Below the pieces are notes generated by a model. The model was not told the origin of the DNA. It was given only the letters and a program-made list of their open reading frames with translations, and did not search any database. From Saccharothrix sp. NRRL B-16314 (lineage in GTDB: Bacteria; Actinomycetota; Actinomycetes; Mycobacteriales; Pseudonocardiaceae): a stretch of DNA of 64,000 nt. The DNA lies in the NCBI RefSeq assembly GCF_000716595.1, contig NZ_JNXC01000019.1, positions 124,001-188,000 on the forward strand. The letters run 5' to 3'. The position numbers were made by a program, and so were the translations under genes. How positions within the stretch are numbered: the first letter of the stretch is position 1; the number at the start of each line of letters is the position of its first letter. This document shows positions 25,368 through 34,283 of the stretch, piece after piece.

Positions 25368-26141
25368 GTGCCTGGCCGATTCATCGCGTTGGAGGGGACT
25401 GACGGAGTCGGCAAGACCTCCCTGGCGCGCCACCTCGCCGACATCAGCTACGACACCGCCGTCGCCCGGCTCACCCAGCCCCCGGCGCCCCTCCGCGCCG
25501 AAGTCGGCTCGGGCGCACTGGTATTCGTCCCCCGTAGGCAGATCTCCACGACCTCGACCTACGCCGCCACGTTGATGGAGCACCTGTCCACCATGCTGTG
25601 GCACAGCGGCGACGCCCCGGATCTCTCCGACGCGTTCTGGGTGTCGTTGCAGGCGGCCTGGTTCACCGCGCACGCCGAGACCGTCGTCGGACCGTTGCTC
25701 GATGCCGGGTTCGACGTGATCGTCGATGGCTGGCTCTACAAGTTCTTCGCCAAGCTGTTGCTCCAGGGCTTCACCGAGGCCGACCTGGCCGTGATCTACA
25801 AGCGCGTGCGTATGCCCGACGCGGTCCTGCTGATACGCGCCGACGTCGGCGCCGTCTACGACCGCCGTCGCGACTTCCGTCCCGCCGAGCTGGGGATGCA
25901 CGCCGGGTACGGCGAACTCGATGACCTCGGCCGCGCCACCTTCGTCGACTACCAATCCCGAACCGCGCTCAATCTTCAGGTGTTCGCCGACCGGCACGGC
26001 TGGCACACCGCCCACCTGGACCCCGGCGAGCCCATCGCCGTCACCGCGGAGCGGCTCGCAGTGATCATCGCCGAGCTCCGCGCAGCGTGTGAGTCCGCAC
26101 CGACGATGGGCGCGACGAGGAACGGGGAGGTCCCACGATGA
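25368..26141 (+). CDS. Thymidylate-kinase-like P-loop protein
   Basis: 257 residues from a GTG with the strong site GGGAGGAG 8 bases upstream; an ATG at 25224 overlapping the radical SAM gene is less likely. It opens like a dTMP kinase: RFIALEGTDGVGKTSLARHL (P-loop, residues 4-23). The usual Asp-Arg-Tyr motif is replaced by VIVDGWLYKFFAK, and the lid region is YDRRRDFRPAELG. It probably phosphorylates a nucleotide or a related metabolite rather than acting as housekeeping Tmk. Its place between radical SAM and aminotransferase genes supports a biosynthetic role. Confidence 0.85.
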   Translation: MPGRFIALEGTDGVGKTSLARHLADISYDTAVARLTQPPAPLRAEVGSGALVFVPRRQISTTSTYAATLMEHLSTMLWHSGDAPDLSDAFWVSLQAAWFTAHAETVVGPLLDAGFDVIVDGWLYKFFAKLLLQGFTEADLAVIYKRVRMPDAVLLIRADVGAVYDRRRDFRPAELGMHAGYGELDDLGRATFVDYQSRTALNLQVFADRHGWHTAHLDPGEPIAVTAERLAVIIAELRAACESAPTMGATRNGEVPR

Positions 26142-27379
26142 CCACGACCAGCGTGCTCGCCGCGCACGGCGGGACGAAAGCGCTCGACATCCCACGACCG
26201 CACTACCAGTGGCCCGCCGTCACCGCGGAGCTGGAGCAAGCCGTCCGAGCACAGCTGCACCGATCGCTGTCCGACCGTGACGCCTCCGGGGTGATCGGCG
26301 AGTTCGAGGCCGCATTCGCCCGGTTCGTCGGCGCACCGCACGCCGTGTCGTTCGCTTCGGGCACCTCGGCCATCCACGCCATGAGTCGCATCGCCGGACT
26401 ACGCCCCGGCGACGCGGTCATCGCACCCGCCTACACGTTCTTCGCCACAGCCACACCGTTCGCCCATGACGGCATCGAAGTCCGCTTCGCCGACGCCGAC
26501 CGCTACGGCAACGTCACCGCAGCAACCCTGGCCGAGAAGCTCACGCCAGCCGTCCGAGCGGTCATCCTGACGCACATGTGGGGCAACCCGTGTCCGATGG
26601 ACGAGATCGTCCAGTTCTGCGGAACCCACAACCTGCTGCTGCTGGAGGACTGCTCCCACGCGCACTTCGCGTCATGGCGCGGCCGGCGGGTCGGCACGTT
26701 CGGCGACATGGCGGTGTTCTCCACCAACCAGAAAGCCATCACCACCGGTGAGGGCGGCGTCCTGGTCACCGCCGACGACCGCTACCGCGAGCTTGCGCTG
26801 CTGTTCGGGCACTACAACAAGCGCTGCCAGAAGGAAATCCACCCCGGCGCCGAGTACTACCCGTACGCCTTCACCGGTATGGGTCTCAAACACCGAATCA
26901 CGACCCTCGGCGCCGCGATCGGCGTCCACCAACTCGACCACGCCCCAGACATCGAGACCCGGCGCCGCACGATCCTCACCAGGTATGCCAGCGGCTTGGC
27001 CGACAATCCGGTGATCACACCCGCGATCGTGCCCGAGACGGACGGGCAGCACGGCCTCTACGTGCTCGGGCTGCGATTCAACCCCGCGAATGCCTCGGTC
27101 TCCCGCGACGAGTTCGTGGCGCTGTGCCAAGCCGAAGGCGCCACCGAGGTCGACGCACCCGGCTCGACCCGCGACATCAGCACCGAGCCACTTTTCGCCC
27201 GCCGCGACCCGTTCGCACCATGGGTACCCCGCACGCCACCGGCCACCGAACTCCCGGGTGTGGCAGCATTCGCAGACACCTTCATCAAGATCCCGCTGTG
27301 GGGATACGCAGGCGACGCTCCGCTCGTGGACGGCTACCTCGACGTCCTCACCAAGGTCTCCACTGCGGTGGCCCGATGA
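26138..27379 (+). CDS. DegT/DnrJ/EryC1-type aminotransferase
   Basis: 413 residues, starting in an ATGA overlap with the kinase-like gene. PLP-fold features include AVSFASGTSAIHAMSRIAG, FATATPFAHDGIEVRFADAD and LLLLEDCSHAHF. The PLP lysine is K199 in FSTNQKAITTGEGG. Such enzymes aminate keto-sugars or cyclitols, often on nucleotide-linked substrates. Together with the kinase-like, formyltransferase and reductase genes, an N-formylated amino compound is a reasonable guess at the product; this is inference. Confidence 0.9.
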   Translation: MTTTSVLAAHGGTKALDIPRPHYQWPAVTAELEQAVRAQLHRSLSDRDASGVIGEFEAAFARFVGAPHAVSFASGTSAIHAMSRIAGLRPGDAVIAPAYTFFATATPFAHDGIEVRFADADRYGNVTAATLAEKLTPAVRAVILTHMWGNPCPMDEIVQFCGTHNLLLLEDCSHAHFASWRGRRVGTFGDMAVFSTNQKAITTGEGGVLVTADDRYRELALLFGHYNKRCQKEIHPGAEYYPYAFTGMGLKHRITTLGAAIGVHQLDHAPDIETRRRTILTRYASGLADNPVITPAIVPETDGQHGLYVLGLRFNPANASVSRDEFVALCQAEGATEVDAPGSTRDISTEPLFARRDPFAPWVPRTPPATELPGVAAFADTFIKIPLWGYAGDAPLVDGYLDVLTKVSTAVAR

Positions 27380-28722
27380 CCGCCGCATCCACCACCGAAC
27401 AAGCCGGCGCGCACAGGCAACCCGCAACGCGACACCCCGTGCGGGTGAACACCGACGGCGACTTCGCACTCGACGATCTCCTCGCCCTGCCGGGTACCGA
27501 GTCGGCGCGGAAACTCAGCGCCGTCGACGCGATCTCGGCCGCGGTGTGGCGTCTCGACGCCGCCGACACCGCCGACCTCGTTGCCAACTCACGGACCGGG
27601 GCGGTTGCCGAGCCCGATATGCCGACCGGATACGACGCCGCTCTCCTGCACCGGATCGAAACCAGCCGGCTGTTCCGACCTCCGGTCCAGGACCACGTCG
27701 CCGCCCTGTCACCCGACCTCGGCGCGGCCTGGCTGGCACTCGCCGCCCACTGGATCGCCCTATCCCGAGCCTGCGGCGACCTGCGCTTCCTCAACGTGGC
27801 ATGCAAACTCACCGGCGCGGTCTGGCTGCGCCACCGCATGGGCGGGGCTGGCAGCGCTTGGCAGGAACCCGGCCTGACCGGTCAGCTTGCAGCCCTCGGG
27901 CGTCTGCTGAACGAGGCCACCGAACAGCTGCGACGACGCCTGGCAGACCGCGTCCTTCTCACTGAGCACACCGTGTTCGCCGACGAAGCACTCCGCTCGG
28001 TCCGCGTCGAACATCCAGTCAAAGCGCGGATCGTTGTCCTGGCGGGTTCCGGGTCCCGTAGCGCCGGACGTCTTGCCACAGCAGCGACCGCCGCTGGGCT
28101 GCCGATCGAGACCGTGTGCTGGTACGCGCCCTCGTTCACCGAGCCGCCGGTTTCCTCCAACTACGCCAACGCGTGGTATCCGCCGTCAGAACCCGACCTC
28201 GAAGCGGCACCCAGCGTGCCGGACAGCGTCCCGGCTACCACCGCCCAATCCTGGGACCAGGTCGAATCGGCGATTCGAGCCGCCGACGCCGACGTCGTTC
28301 TCCTGGTCGGCATGCCGGTGGTTCCCGCCCGCGTGCTCGACGCCGCGACGTTGGGCGTGCTCAACGCCCACAACGGTGCGCTGCCCAGCCATCGCGGCAT
28401 GGACGCCGTCGGCTGGGCACTCCTGCACGACCAACCCATCGTGTGCAGCCTGCACATAGCCCGTCCCGCAGTCGACGCAGGGGAAATCGTCGCGACCCAG
28501 CCCGTTCCGATCACTCCTGTAAGCACACTCGCGGCCAGGGTCAAGACCACTCAACTCCGCCTTCTGCTGGACGGAGCCACGCACGTCGCCACCACCGGCA
28601 GCCTGCCCGACCTGACCCCCCAACCCGCCACCGGCACCCAGTTCTATCGCCTGCATCCCCACCTCAAGCGACTACTGGACGCCTCGCCCTACGCCCACGA
28701 CGACCCCCTCAGCGGACGGTGA
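27376..28722 (+). CDS. Formyltransferase-family protein
   Basis: 448 residues, ATGA-coupled to the aminotransferase gene. The first 220 residues are helical and unrecognised (MTAASTTEQAGAHRQPATRH onwards). The C-terminal part has the formyltransferase fold: ARIVVLAGSGSRSAGRLATA, then VLNAHNGALPSHRGMDAVGW and SLHIARPAVDAGEIVATQPV. Asn, His and Asp match the catalytic triad pattern of 10-formyl-THF-dependent enzymes such as methionyl-tRNA or sugar N-formyltransferases. The extra N-terminal domain is unusual and may bind the substrate or a partner. It likely formylates the amine made by the preceding enzyme. Confidence 0.85.
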   Translation: MTAASTTEQAGAHRQPATRHPVRVNTDGDFALDDLLALPGTESARKLSAVDAISAAVWRLDAADTADLVANSRTGAVAEPDMPTGYDAALLHRIETSRLFRPPVQDHVAALSPDLGAAWLALAAHWIALSRACGDLRFLNVACKLTGAVWLRHRMGGAGSAWQEPGLTGQLAALGRLLNEATEQLRRRLADRVLLTEHTVFADEALRSVRVEHPVKARIVVLAGSGSRSAGRLATAATAAGLPIETVCWYAPSFTEPPVSSNYANAWYPPSEPDLEAAPSVPDSVPATTAQSWDQVESAIRAADADVVLLVGMPVVPARVLDAATLGVLNAHNGALPSHRGMDAVGWALLHDQPIVCSLHIARPAVDAGEIVATQPVPITPVSTLAARVKTTQLRLLLDGATHVATTGSLPDLTPQPATGTQFYRLHPHLKRLLDASPYAHDDPLSGR

Positions 28723-28729
28723 TCCGGTC

Positions 28730-29428
28730 ATGACCAGTCCACCACACCCCAGCTTCACGCTGCTCGCCAAGATCGACTGGGATGACACCACGTCGATCCT
28801 TCGTGGTTGCACACCGCTGTTCGAAGCACTGACGACCGATCCCGCGCTGCTGGCCGAGCTCGTAGCGGGCGTCGCCGACGACCCCCACCTGGCCGAGATG
28901 TGCGAGGGATACGACTTCATGCACAAACTCGTCCTTCACGACGCGGCCGACCTCAACATCCGGCTCCGGCTGCACCTCTACCGGGCGGGGTTCTTCGACC
29001 GGCCGCACAACCACCGGTGGAGCTTCGCCAGCCACATCCTGCGAGGAGGCTACGTCCACCGCATCTTCGGCCGCGACGACCAATTCGGCGAAGACACCGA
29101 CACGAACAGCCTGCTTCCCATCCACGAACGCCTCGAACAGGCCAGCTCTACCTACGCCCTGCACCACACCAGCGTGCACACCGTCCACGCCGAGGCCGAC
29201 ACCATCTCCCTGCTCGTCCGCGGCCCATCGGCCAAGCAGCGGTTCCTGATCCTCGACGCCGCCACAGGCGGCTTCTTCTGGGTCTACGGCGCAGCCCAGG
29301 AATCTCCCGAACAGCGCGCCGGCAAACGCTTGACCCCCGACCAACTCACGAGCACCATCGCCCGCACCCAACGCCTCATCGCGGACCTCGACCCGTCAAG
29401 CCGATCCGCATCCCTCCACCGAAGGTAG
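28730..29428 (+). CDS. Cupin-like protein
   Basis: 232 residues from an ATG 7 bp after the previous stop. The middle has a cupin-type metal motif: RPHNHRWSFASHILRGGYVH, with a later YALHHTSVHTVHAEADTISL. Two His in HNH, a further acidic or Asn position, and the later His fit a metal-binding beta-barrel, either an oxygenase or an isomerase. The N-terminal 70 residues are helical. It is in the middle of the radical SAM cluster, consistent with an oxidation or epimerisation step. The reaction is not assigned. Confidence 0.7.
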   Translation: MTSPPHPSFTLLAKIDWDDTTSILRGCTPLFEALTTDPALLAELVAGVADDPHLAEMCEGYDFMHKLVLHDAADLNIRLRLHLYRAGFFDRPHNHRWSFASHILRGGYVHRIFGRDDQFGEDTDTNSLLPIHERLEQASSTYALHHTSVHTVHAEADTISLLVRGPSAKQRFLILDAATGGFFWVYGAAQESPEQRAGKRLTPDQLTSTIARTQRLIADLDPSSRSASLHRR

Positions 29429-29436
29429 AGACGACC

Positions 29437-30282
29437 GTGAACGACGACGCATTTCAGGGAATGCTGTTCGGCGCCACCTCCGCCGCTGACGAGACCACCG
29501 ACGCCGGCCCGCTCGACGAGCTGCGCGTCTGCGCGCTGAACGTCAACAGCCCCAACCCCAGCCGCGCGCAACGCATCGTCAACTGGCTACTGGCCACCAA
29601 GAGCAACACGCTCGTGCTCACCGAGATGCAACCCTCCGAAGGAGGCCGTCACATCCTCGCCTGCCTCCAAGCGGAAGGATTCACCACCACCTGCCCGCCA
29701 GGCTGGAAAGACACCCGCTACTTCACCGCCGTAGCCACCCGAGGCATCGAGGCCGCACCGGTCCAGCCGGCAGGGTTCGATCCCCGCATCAACGCCGTCG
29801 ACCTGACCACCGACGACACGACCGTGCGGCTCCTGGGCATCTACGGGCCGACCAACGGCATGACCCCCGACAGCAGCCACCGCCGCCGCGAGTTCCAGCA
29901 GCGTCTTCTGGACTACCTCTCCCGGATCAACCGGCCCGCCCTGTGCATCGCCGGCGACCTCAACGTCGTCGAACCCGACCACCGCCCCCGCCTACCGGCG
30001 TTCGAAAACCACGACTACGCCTTCTACACCGGCCTGCTCGACCTCGGTCTCCACGACGCCTACCGCGAACTCAACCCCTCGGGCGGCGACCACAGCTGGA
30101 TCAATCCACGCTTCGGCAGCCAACGTCTGGACCACAGCCTCGTCAGCGCCCAAGCCGGCGAAATCCGCGCATGCGCCTACGACCACACCACCCGAAGCGA
30201 CGACCTCAGCGATCACTCCGCCCTGCTCACCACCATCGGGCTGCGGTCGGGTGGCGCGGCGACGAACGGCCATCGCACGTAG
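29437..30282 (+). CDS. Endonuclease/exonuclease/phosphatase (EEP) protein
   Basis: 281 residues from a GTG 8 bp after the cupin-like gene. It has the EEP fold: VCALNVNSPNPSRAQRIVNW, the metal-binding VLTEMQ, LLGIYGPTNG, IAGDLNVVEPDHRP with catalytic Asp and Asn, HSWINPR and the final DLSDHSALLTT with the catalytic Asp-His. Related enzymes include exonuclease III and many phosphoesterases. In this operon a small-molecule or nucleotide phosphoesterase is more likely than DNA repair. A paralogue lies at 31065-31889. Confidence 0.88.
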   Translation: MNDDAFQGMLFGATSAADETTDAGPLDELRVCALNVNSPNPSRAQRIVNWLLATKSNTLVLTEMQPSEGGRHILACLQAEGFTTTCPPGWKDTRYFTAVATRGIEAAPVQPAGFDPRINAVDLTTDDTTVRLLGIYGPTNGMTPDSSHRRREFQQRLLDYLSRINRPALCIAGDLNVVEPDHRPRLPAFENHDYAFYTGLLDLGLHDAYRELNPSGGDHSWINPRFGSQRLDHSLVSAQAGEIRACAYDHTTRSDDLSDHSALLTTIGLRSGGAATNGHRT

Positions 30283-30309
30283 TGGCCGACGGCCGTTCGC
30301 TGCGACGTA

Positions 30310-30933
30310 CTACCCCACCAACGCCGGGGTTCCCAGGCGGGTCAGGAGCTTGTCGCGGAACCGGGCCATGTGCGGATCGAACCGGTCGTGTGCCCATTCC
30401 GCCGGGTCGTCCAAGGCGAACCAGCGGACGTCATTCGCCTCGCGGGGATCCGCTTCGATCCGCATGTCCCGATCGGCAGCCAGGACGAACCAGAACGACA
30501 CGTCGATGTGACTGTGCTCGCCGCGCGTCTTCGTGACGGTCAGGAACAGCGGCTCGTCTCCGAACCGCGGATGGAACTCGCCGTCGATCTCCAGTTCCTC
30601 GGCCGCCTCCCGCGCCACTGTCGTGCGTGGGTCCTCGCCGTCGTCGACATGGCCGCCGGGGAACAGCCACAAGCCCGCCTTCACGTGGTCGACCAGAAGG
30701 ACGCTGCGCCGTGCCTCGTCGAACAGGGCGAAATAGACGCACAGGTGCTTGTCCGGCGTCGCTGGCTTGGCGATCCGGAACAGCGGGGCACCCGATCGAA
30801 CCCACTGCAACGTGGTGGCCTTGTCCTGTGCTTCGTGCTCGTCGAGAGGCACTACACCAGCCACCAGGTCGTACACCACATCACGCGGATCCTGACCTGC
30901 CACTGTCATCTTCGAACCCTCCAGGACGAGCAT
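30310..30933 (-). CDS. Nudix hydrolase
   Basis: 207 residues, or 199 if the ATG at 30909 is used. The Nudix box is complete: GGHVDDGEDPRTTVAREAAE followed by ELEI, so metal-dependent cleavage of a nucleoside-diphosphate-linked substrate is expected. It converges with the EEP gene, ending 27 bp after it. Location between two EEP phosphoesterase genes and next to a nucleotide-kinase-like cluster suggests nucleotide-linked intermediates are processed or cleaned up here. Confidence 0.9.
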   Translation of the reverse strand: MLVLEGSKMTVAGQDPRDVVYDLVAGVVPLDEHEAQDKATTLQWVRSGAPLFRIAKPATPDKHLCVYFALFDEARRSVLLVDHVKAGLWLFPGGHVDDGEDPRTTVAREAAEELEIDGEFHPRFGDEPLFLTVTKTRGEHSHIDVSFWFVLAADRDMRIEADPREANDVRWFALDDPAEWAHDRFDPHMARFRDKLLTRLGTPALVG

Positions 30934-31064
30934 GCCTCAGTCCACAGCCGCTGCTTCCAGCAGCGGCTCCCGTTATCGCCCGAAGGCGCGTGGCGGACCC
31001 TAGCAGTGGGCTCTTCTGGTCTCCGGGAGTACACGCCGCTTCGCGATACGGCGGCGTTGCAGAG

Positions 31065-31889
31065 TCACGCGGTCGTGACAGACAGATCGAGAGTCACGCT
31101 CATCGCCGAGTGGTCGGTCAGCCCGGCTGTTCGCACGGAGTGGTCGTATCGACATTCAACTACCGCAGCACGGTGCGCTCGGTTGACGAACGCGTGGTCA
31201 ATTCGGTACCCGTTGCGCAGACCTTCAGCGGACGGTCGACCGAACCACGAATAATCCATCTTGGTAGGTTCCATTACACGAAACGCGTCGTCGAACCCGG
31301 CGCGACCGAACTCCCGGTAGAAGTCGTACTCCCACGATCCGAACACCGCGTAACGCGGATCATGAGCCGGTTCCACCACGTTCAGATCACCCGCCACCAC
31401 AACCGGACCACCTCCGCCGATGCCCCTCCCGACATCGGGCAGCATCGCCGCGACCCGATCTTGGAACGCACGTTTGGCCTGGTTACGAAGCTCCTTCGGG
31501 CCGCGAGACGGAACGTAGAGACCGACCACACCGATCTCGCCCGCAGGCAGGGACATGCGAGCGGCGACGCACCGGTGCCCCAGCACACCGGCTCCGACAT
31601 CGATAGCGGTCGGCTCCGGATCGCGACTGGCCACCAGCACCCGGTATCGGTCATTTGACGCCGGACTCGGGAGCAGCACTCCATAACCGGCATCCGCGAG
31701 CAAGCCGGCCAATACAGCACCCGACTCGCCCGCCGACACCTCGGTCAACACGAGCACATCGGCGCCAACACCCACGAGCCAGGCCACCTGCCGACGTGTC
31801 CTCGAAATATCGGCTCGCTGGACGTTGCACGTCACAATCCGAACCTCGGAGGCTCGGCCGAGTCCGCTCTTGCTGTCCGTTCCTCCCAT
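31065..31889 (-). CDS. EEP-family phosphoesterase, second copy
   Basis: 274 residues. It carries the same motifs as the gene at 29437-30282: VRIVTCNVQRADISRTRRQV, VLVLTEVSAGES, GVVGLYVPSRGPKE, VVVAGDLNVVEPAHDPRYAV, and GLTDHSAMSV. The two share order, spacing and many residues, so they are paralogues. This copy is transcribed in the opposite direction, 131 bp upstream of the Nudix gene, and could be in an operon with it. Both proteins probably act on related phosphoester substrates. Confidence 0.88.
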   Translation of the reverse strand: MGGTDSKSGLGRASEVRIVTCNVQRADISRTRRQVAWLVGVGADVLVLTEVSAGESGAVLAGLLADAGYGVLLPSPASNDRYRVLVASRDPEPTAIDVGAGVLGHRCVAARMSLPAGEIGVVGLYVPSRGPKELRNQAKRAFQDRVAAMLPDVGRGIGGGGPVVVAGDLNVVEPAHDPRYAVFGSWEYDFYREFGRAGFDDAFRVMEPTKMDYSWFGRPSAEGLRNGYRIDHAFVNRAHRAAVVECRYDHSVRTAGLTDHSAMSVTLDLSVTTA

Positions 31890-32015
31890 GGTGCCGAGAC
31901 CCTAACCGGAGCAGTAGTGGAAGTTCTCATGCCTACCGTGCGCGTCGACAACGTGCCCGCAGCCAATCGGCGCCGCACCGCCGATCGACAACATGTCGAG
32001 ACGTACAGCCGACAC

Positions 32016-32196
32016 TCATCCGCGCACGCGCTGCCGCACAAGCAGGAGGTCGCCGTAGGCCGAGCCGGTGACCCAGACCTCGGCCACAAGCGGCTTCACC
32101 AGCATCCGTCCGAACGGCTCGCAGGGCGTCATCGAACTCCATTGCGGCAAGGCGGGCGTCGGCGACCGCCGCGTCCGCGGTCAACTGATCAATCAC
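32016..32196 (-). pseudogene. Degenerate small gene
   Basis: The minus strand reads MIDQLTADAAVADARLAAME and ALRAVRT in one frame, then changes frame to GRMLVKPLVAEVWVTGSAYG and DLLLVRQRVRG before a stop. The two parts look like one protein broken by a frameshift. No family recognised. It lies in a 1.6-kb stretch of decayed sequence. Confidence 0.3.
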
Positions 32197-32601
32197 CAGG
32201 CCCGGCCTGTGCCCACGCCGCGACCACCCTCGACGTTCGAGGGCTGGATCGGCGCGCGCGGCTCGTGCCGCTGCCCTGATGAACAGCCACCGAGACCACA
32301 GGGACCGCGATACCCCAACGGTGGAATCCTCCGGAACGTACCGCCGCGTTCATGCAGGCCAAGCCAGGTAGCGACTCATTGACGCCTCAACGGCACCCAG
32401 AGACGTGCTTGATCGGGCGACCCATTCCCAGTTCACTACCTCGCGCTGCACCAAAAGAGCCAAGGCCCTCTCAGACGCTCAAGTGAACGCAACGCATCCA
32501 GTCGATCCAGGTCGTCGCACGGCCAACGCCTGCGCAGTGTTCACGGAGATATGCCGCTCACGGCCCCACACCAAGACGATCGCTGAGCAGAAAGGAGCGC
32601 C

Positions 32602-33050
32602 ATGGGCACCAACACCGCCACCTCGTCGCCGGAGACACTACGGACCGAGATGGTCGCCAGAGAGTGCGCAAGGCAGGACACACACGGCAGAGCGAGGTTG
32701 AACGGGTTCTGCTCGACACACCAGGCCACGAGTTCGTACCCGAAGCCGACTGGCGGTCACCTACAACCCGTGACAAGCGGTGATCACCCACCGGTTCGAG
32801 GACGGCCGGTCGCTGTCCTGTGCGTCGGCGCCGTGGCTCGTTGCCGCGATGCTCGACCCGCTCGACGTCCAGCCGGGCAACCGCATCCTTGAAATCGGCG
32901 CGGGCACCGGATACAACGCCTGCCTGCTCGCCCAGCTGACCGGCCGCGCCCCCTGGTCACCACCATCGACATCGACCCGGACGTGACCACCCAAGCCAAG
33001 CGGGCACTGGCCACCAGGCTACGGCGACGTGCATGTGATCACCGGCGACC
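32602..33050 (+). pseudogene. Isoaspartate-methyltransferase-like pseudogene
   Basis: An ATG at 32602 with AAAGGAG begins MGTNTATSSPETLRTEMVAR. The frame is then lost, but family sequence continues piecewise: EVERVLLDTPGHEFVPEADW, then (frame of 32780) VITHRFEDGRSLSCASAPWL and NRILEIGAGTGYNACLLAQL, then VTTIDIDPDVTTQAKRALAT, and GDVHVITGDP. This matches the PCMT-type methyltransferases, including those of FxLD lanthipeptide systems. At least three frameshifts and truncation by a transposase fragment show it is dead. No precursor peptide with an FxLD motif was seen nearby. Confidence 0.75.
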
Positions 33051-33410
33051 CGCGACCGGGCAACCGCAGCGACTGCACCGTCTACCGCGACTCCGGCATC
33101 GCCGACGTGCTCGACGGCCGACCCGCCATGGCCGACGGCGGCAACCCGGGCAACCCCAAAGCGATGATGCCTTACCGCAAACCCCGCGACGGCACCGTGT
33201 TGACCGACTGGCAGAAAGGCCTCAACACCGTTCACCGGTCGATCCGTACCCGTGCCGAACACGCACTGGCCCGCATGAAGAACTGGACGACCTGCACGAC
33301 TACCGCTGCGCCGCTCACACCTTGCGATCGCGTGCCCACGACTGCGATGGTGCAACCGCCACAGTGCAGTGGCTTGTACACCTCGTACGGTGGTGGGACC
33401 GTGTCGATCG
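33050..33410 (+). mobile_element. IS5-type transposase fragment (C-terminal part)
   Basis: The frame encodes SDCTVYRDSGIADVLDGRPA, MADGGNPGNPKAMMPYRKPR and RTRAEHALARMKNW, the C-terminal DDE part of actinomycete IS5-family transposases, including the RxEHxxARMK catalytic-Glu motif. The frame shifts after MKNW. No N-terminal half is present. It directly abuts the methyltransferase pseudogene and probably marks the end of that decay event. Confidence 0.75.
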
Positions 33411-33509
33411 CGGCTCGCGGGTGGAGCCGTCCACGGGTGTCTCGCGCGGCGGGAATCCCGACTCGCTCAGCCATACCTCTTTCCCCTCGTCCGGCGACGG
33501 ATGGGCGAG

Positions 33510-34100
33510 CTACTTGCCGCGGGCGTCGTCGATCATCCAGTCGATGTAGGCGTCGATGGCCGGGCCCTCGACCTCGTCGAGGATCTGGTTGGCGAGTTGT
33601 CGGCAGTTCTTCTCGATCTCGTCCAACTCGACCAGGTCACAGACCAGGACCCTGTCGGCCCTGAGCGTCACACCGAGCGGAAGACGGCCACCAGGCAGAT
33701 CCCGGAGTGACCTGTTGCCGCTGGGACCGGGGAGTGCTTCGAAGTCGTTGAGCTCCGCCTCGTCGAGGTGTTCGAGGCTGTTACGCAGAAGGCGCATGAG
33801 CCGGTCTTCTGCGGGCCGGGTTCCACCGCGAGCTTCGGCCATCCTCTTCGCCCACTTCTCGAACTGCTGCGCGGAGACCATGAGCAGGTGCTGCTCAATC
33901 CACACCTCATCGATCTTCGCGGCGATGTCCCACTCCGTGAGCGTCGCGTCATCCATGCGCTCGTACGCCTTGTCGAAGCTGCTCGCCTGCCGCAAAGCGT
34001 GACGAAGTCGCGTCGCCTGGCGGAGGGTGCCGTCCGCCCACCGCTGCGTGAACATGCGCGCCATCAGATAGTCGCTGGGTTTGACCTGCTCGGGATCCAT
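33510..34100 (-). CDS. Hypothetical protein, 196 aa
   Basis: A mostly helical protein rich in Arg, Asp and Glu (KPSDYLMARMFTQRWADGTL, LRNSLEHLDEAELNDFEALP, PAIDAYIDWMIDDARGK). No domain or catalytic motif is recognised. It lies 183 bp downstream of the HTH-ImmA antitoxin gene on the same strand, and may be co-transcribed with the toxin-antitoxin pair. The order toxin, antitoxin, accessory protein hints at a third component, but this is speculation. Confidence 0.65.
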   Translation of the reverse strand: MDPEQVKPSDYLMARMFTQRWADGTLRQATRLRHALRQASSFDKAYERMDDATLTEWDIAAKIDEVWIEQHLLMVSAQQFEKWAKRMAEARGGTRPAEDRLMRLLRNSLEHLDEAELNDFEALPGPSGNRSLRDLPGGRLPLGVTLRADRVLVCDLVELDEIEKNCRQLANQILDEVEGPAIDAYIDWMIDDARGK

Positions 34101-34283
34101 CTTTCGATGATGCCCGCCTGGCGGCTCGGCCGACGCGCCGGTACGACTCGGCAGTCCGGCCGCATCCGTTTCTGTGTCCGCCTACCCACCCCGACAACCG
34201 AGAGCTACCTGGTCGTCCCTCGCACGCAAACGCGCGGTTCAGCGTCCCCCCGAACCCTCCGGCGACTGAACGTCGCTGACGCG

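Noticed and set aside
32405..32600. Possible FxLD-type precursor peptide upstream of the methyltransferase pseudogene
   Set aside because: No Phe-x-Leu-Asp motif or ribosome site was found in any frame.
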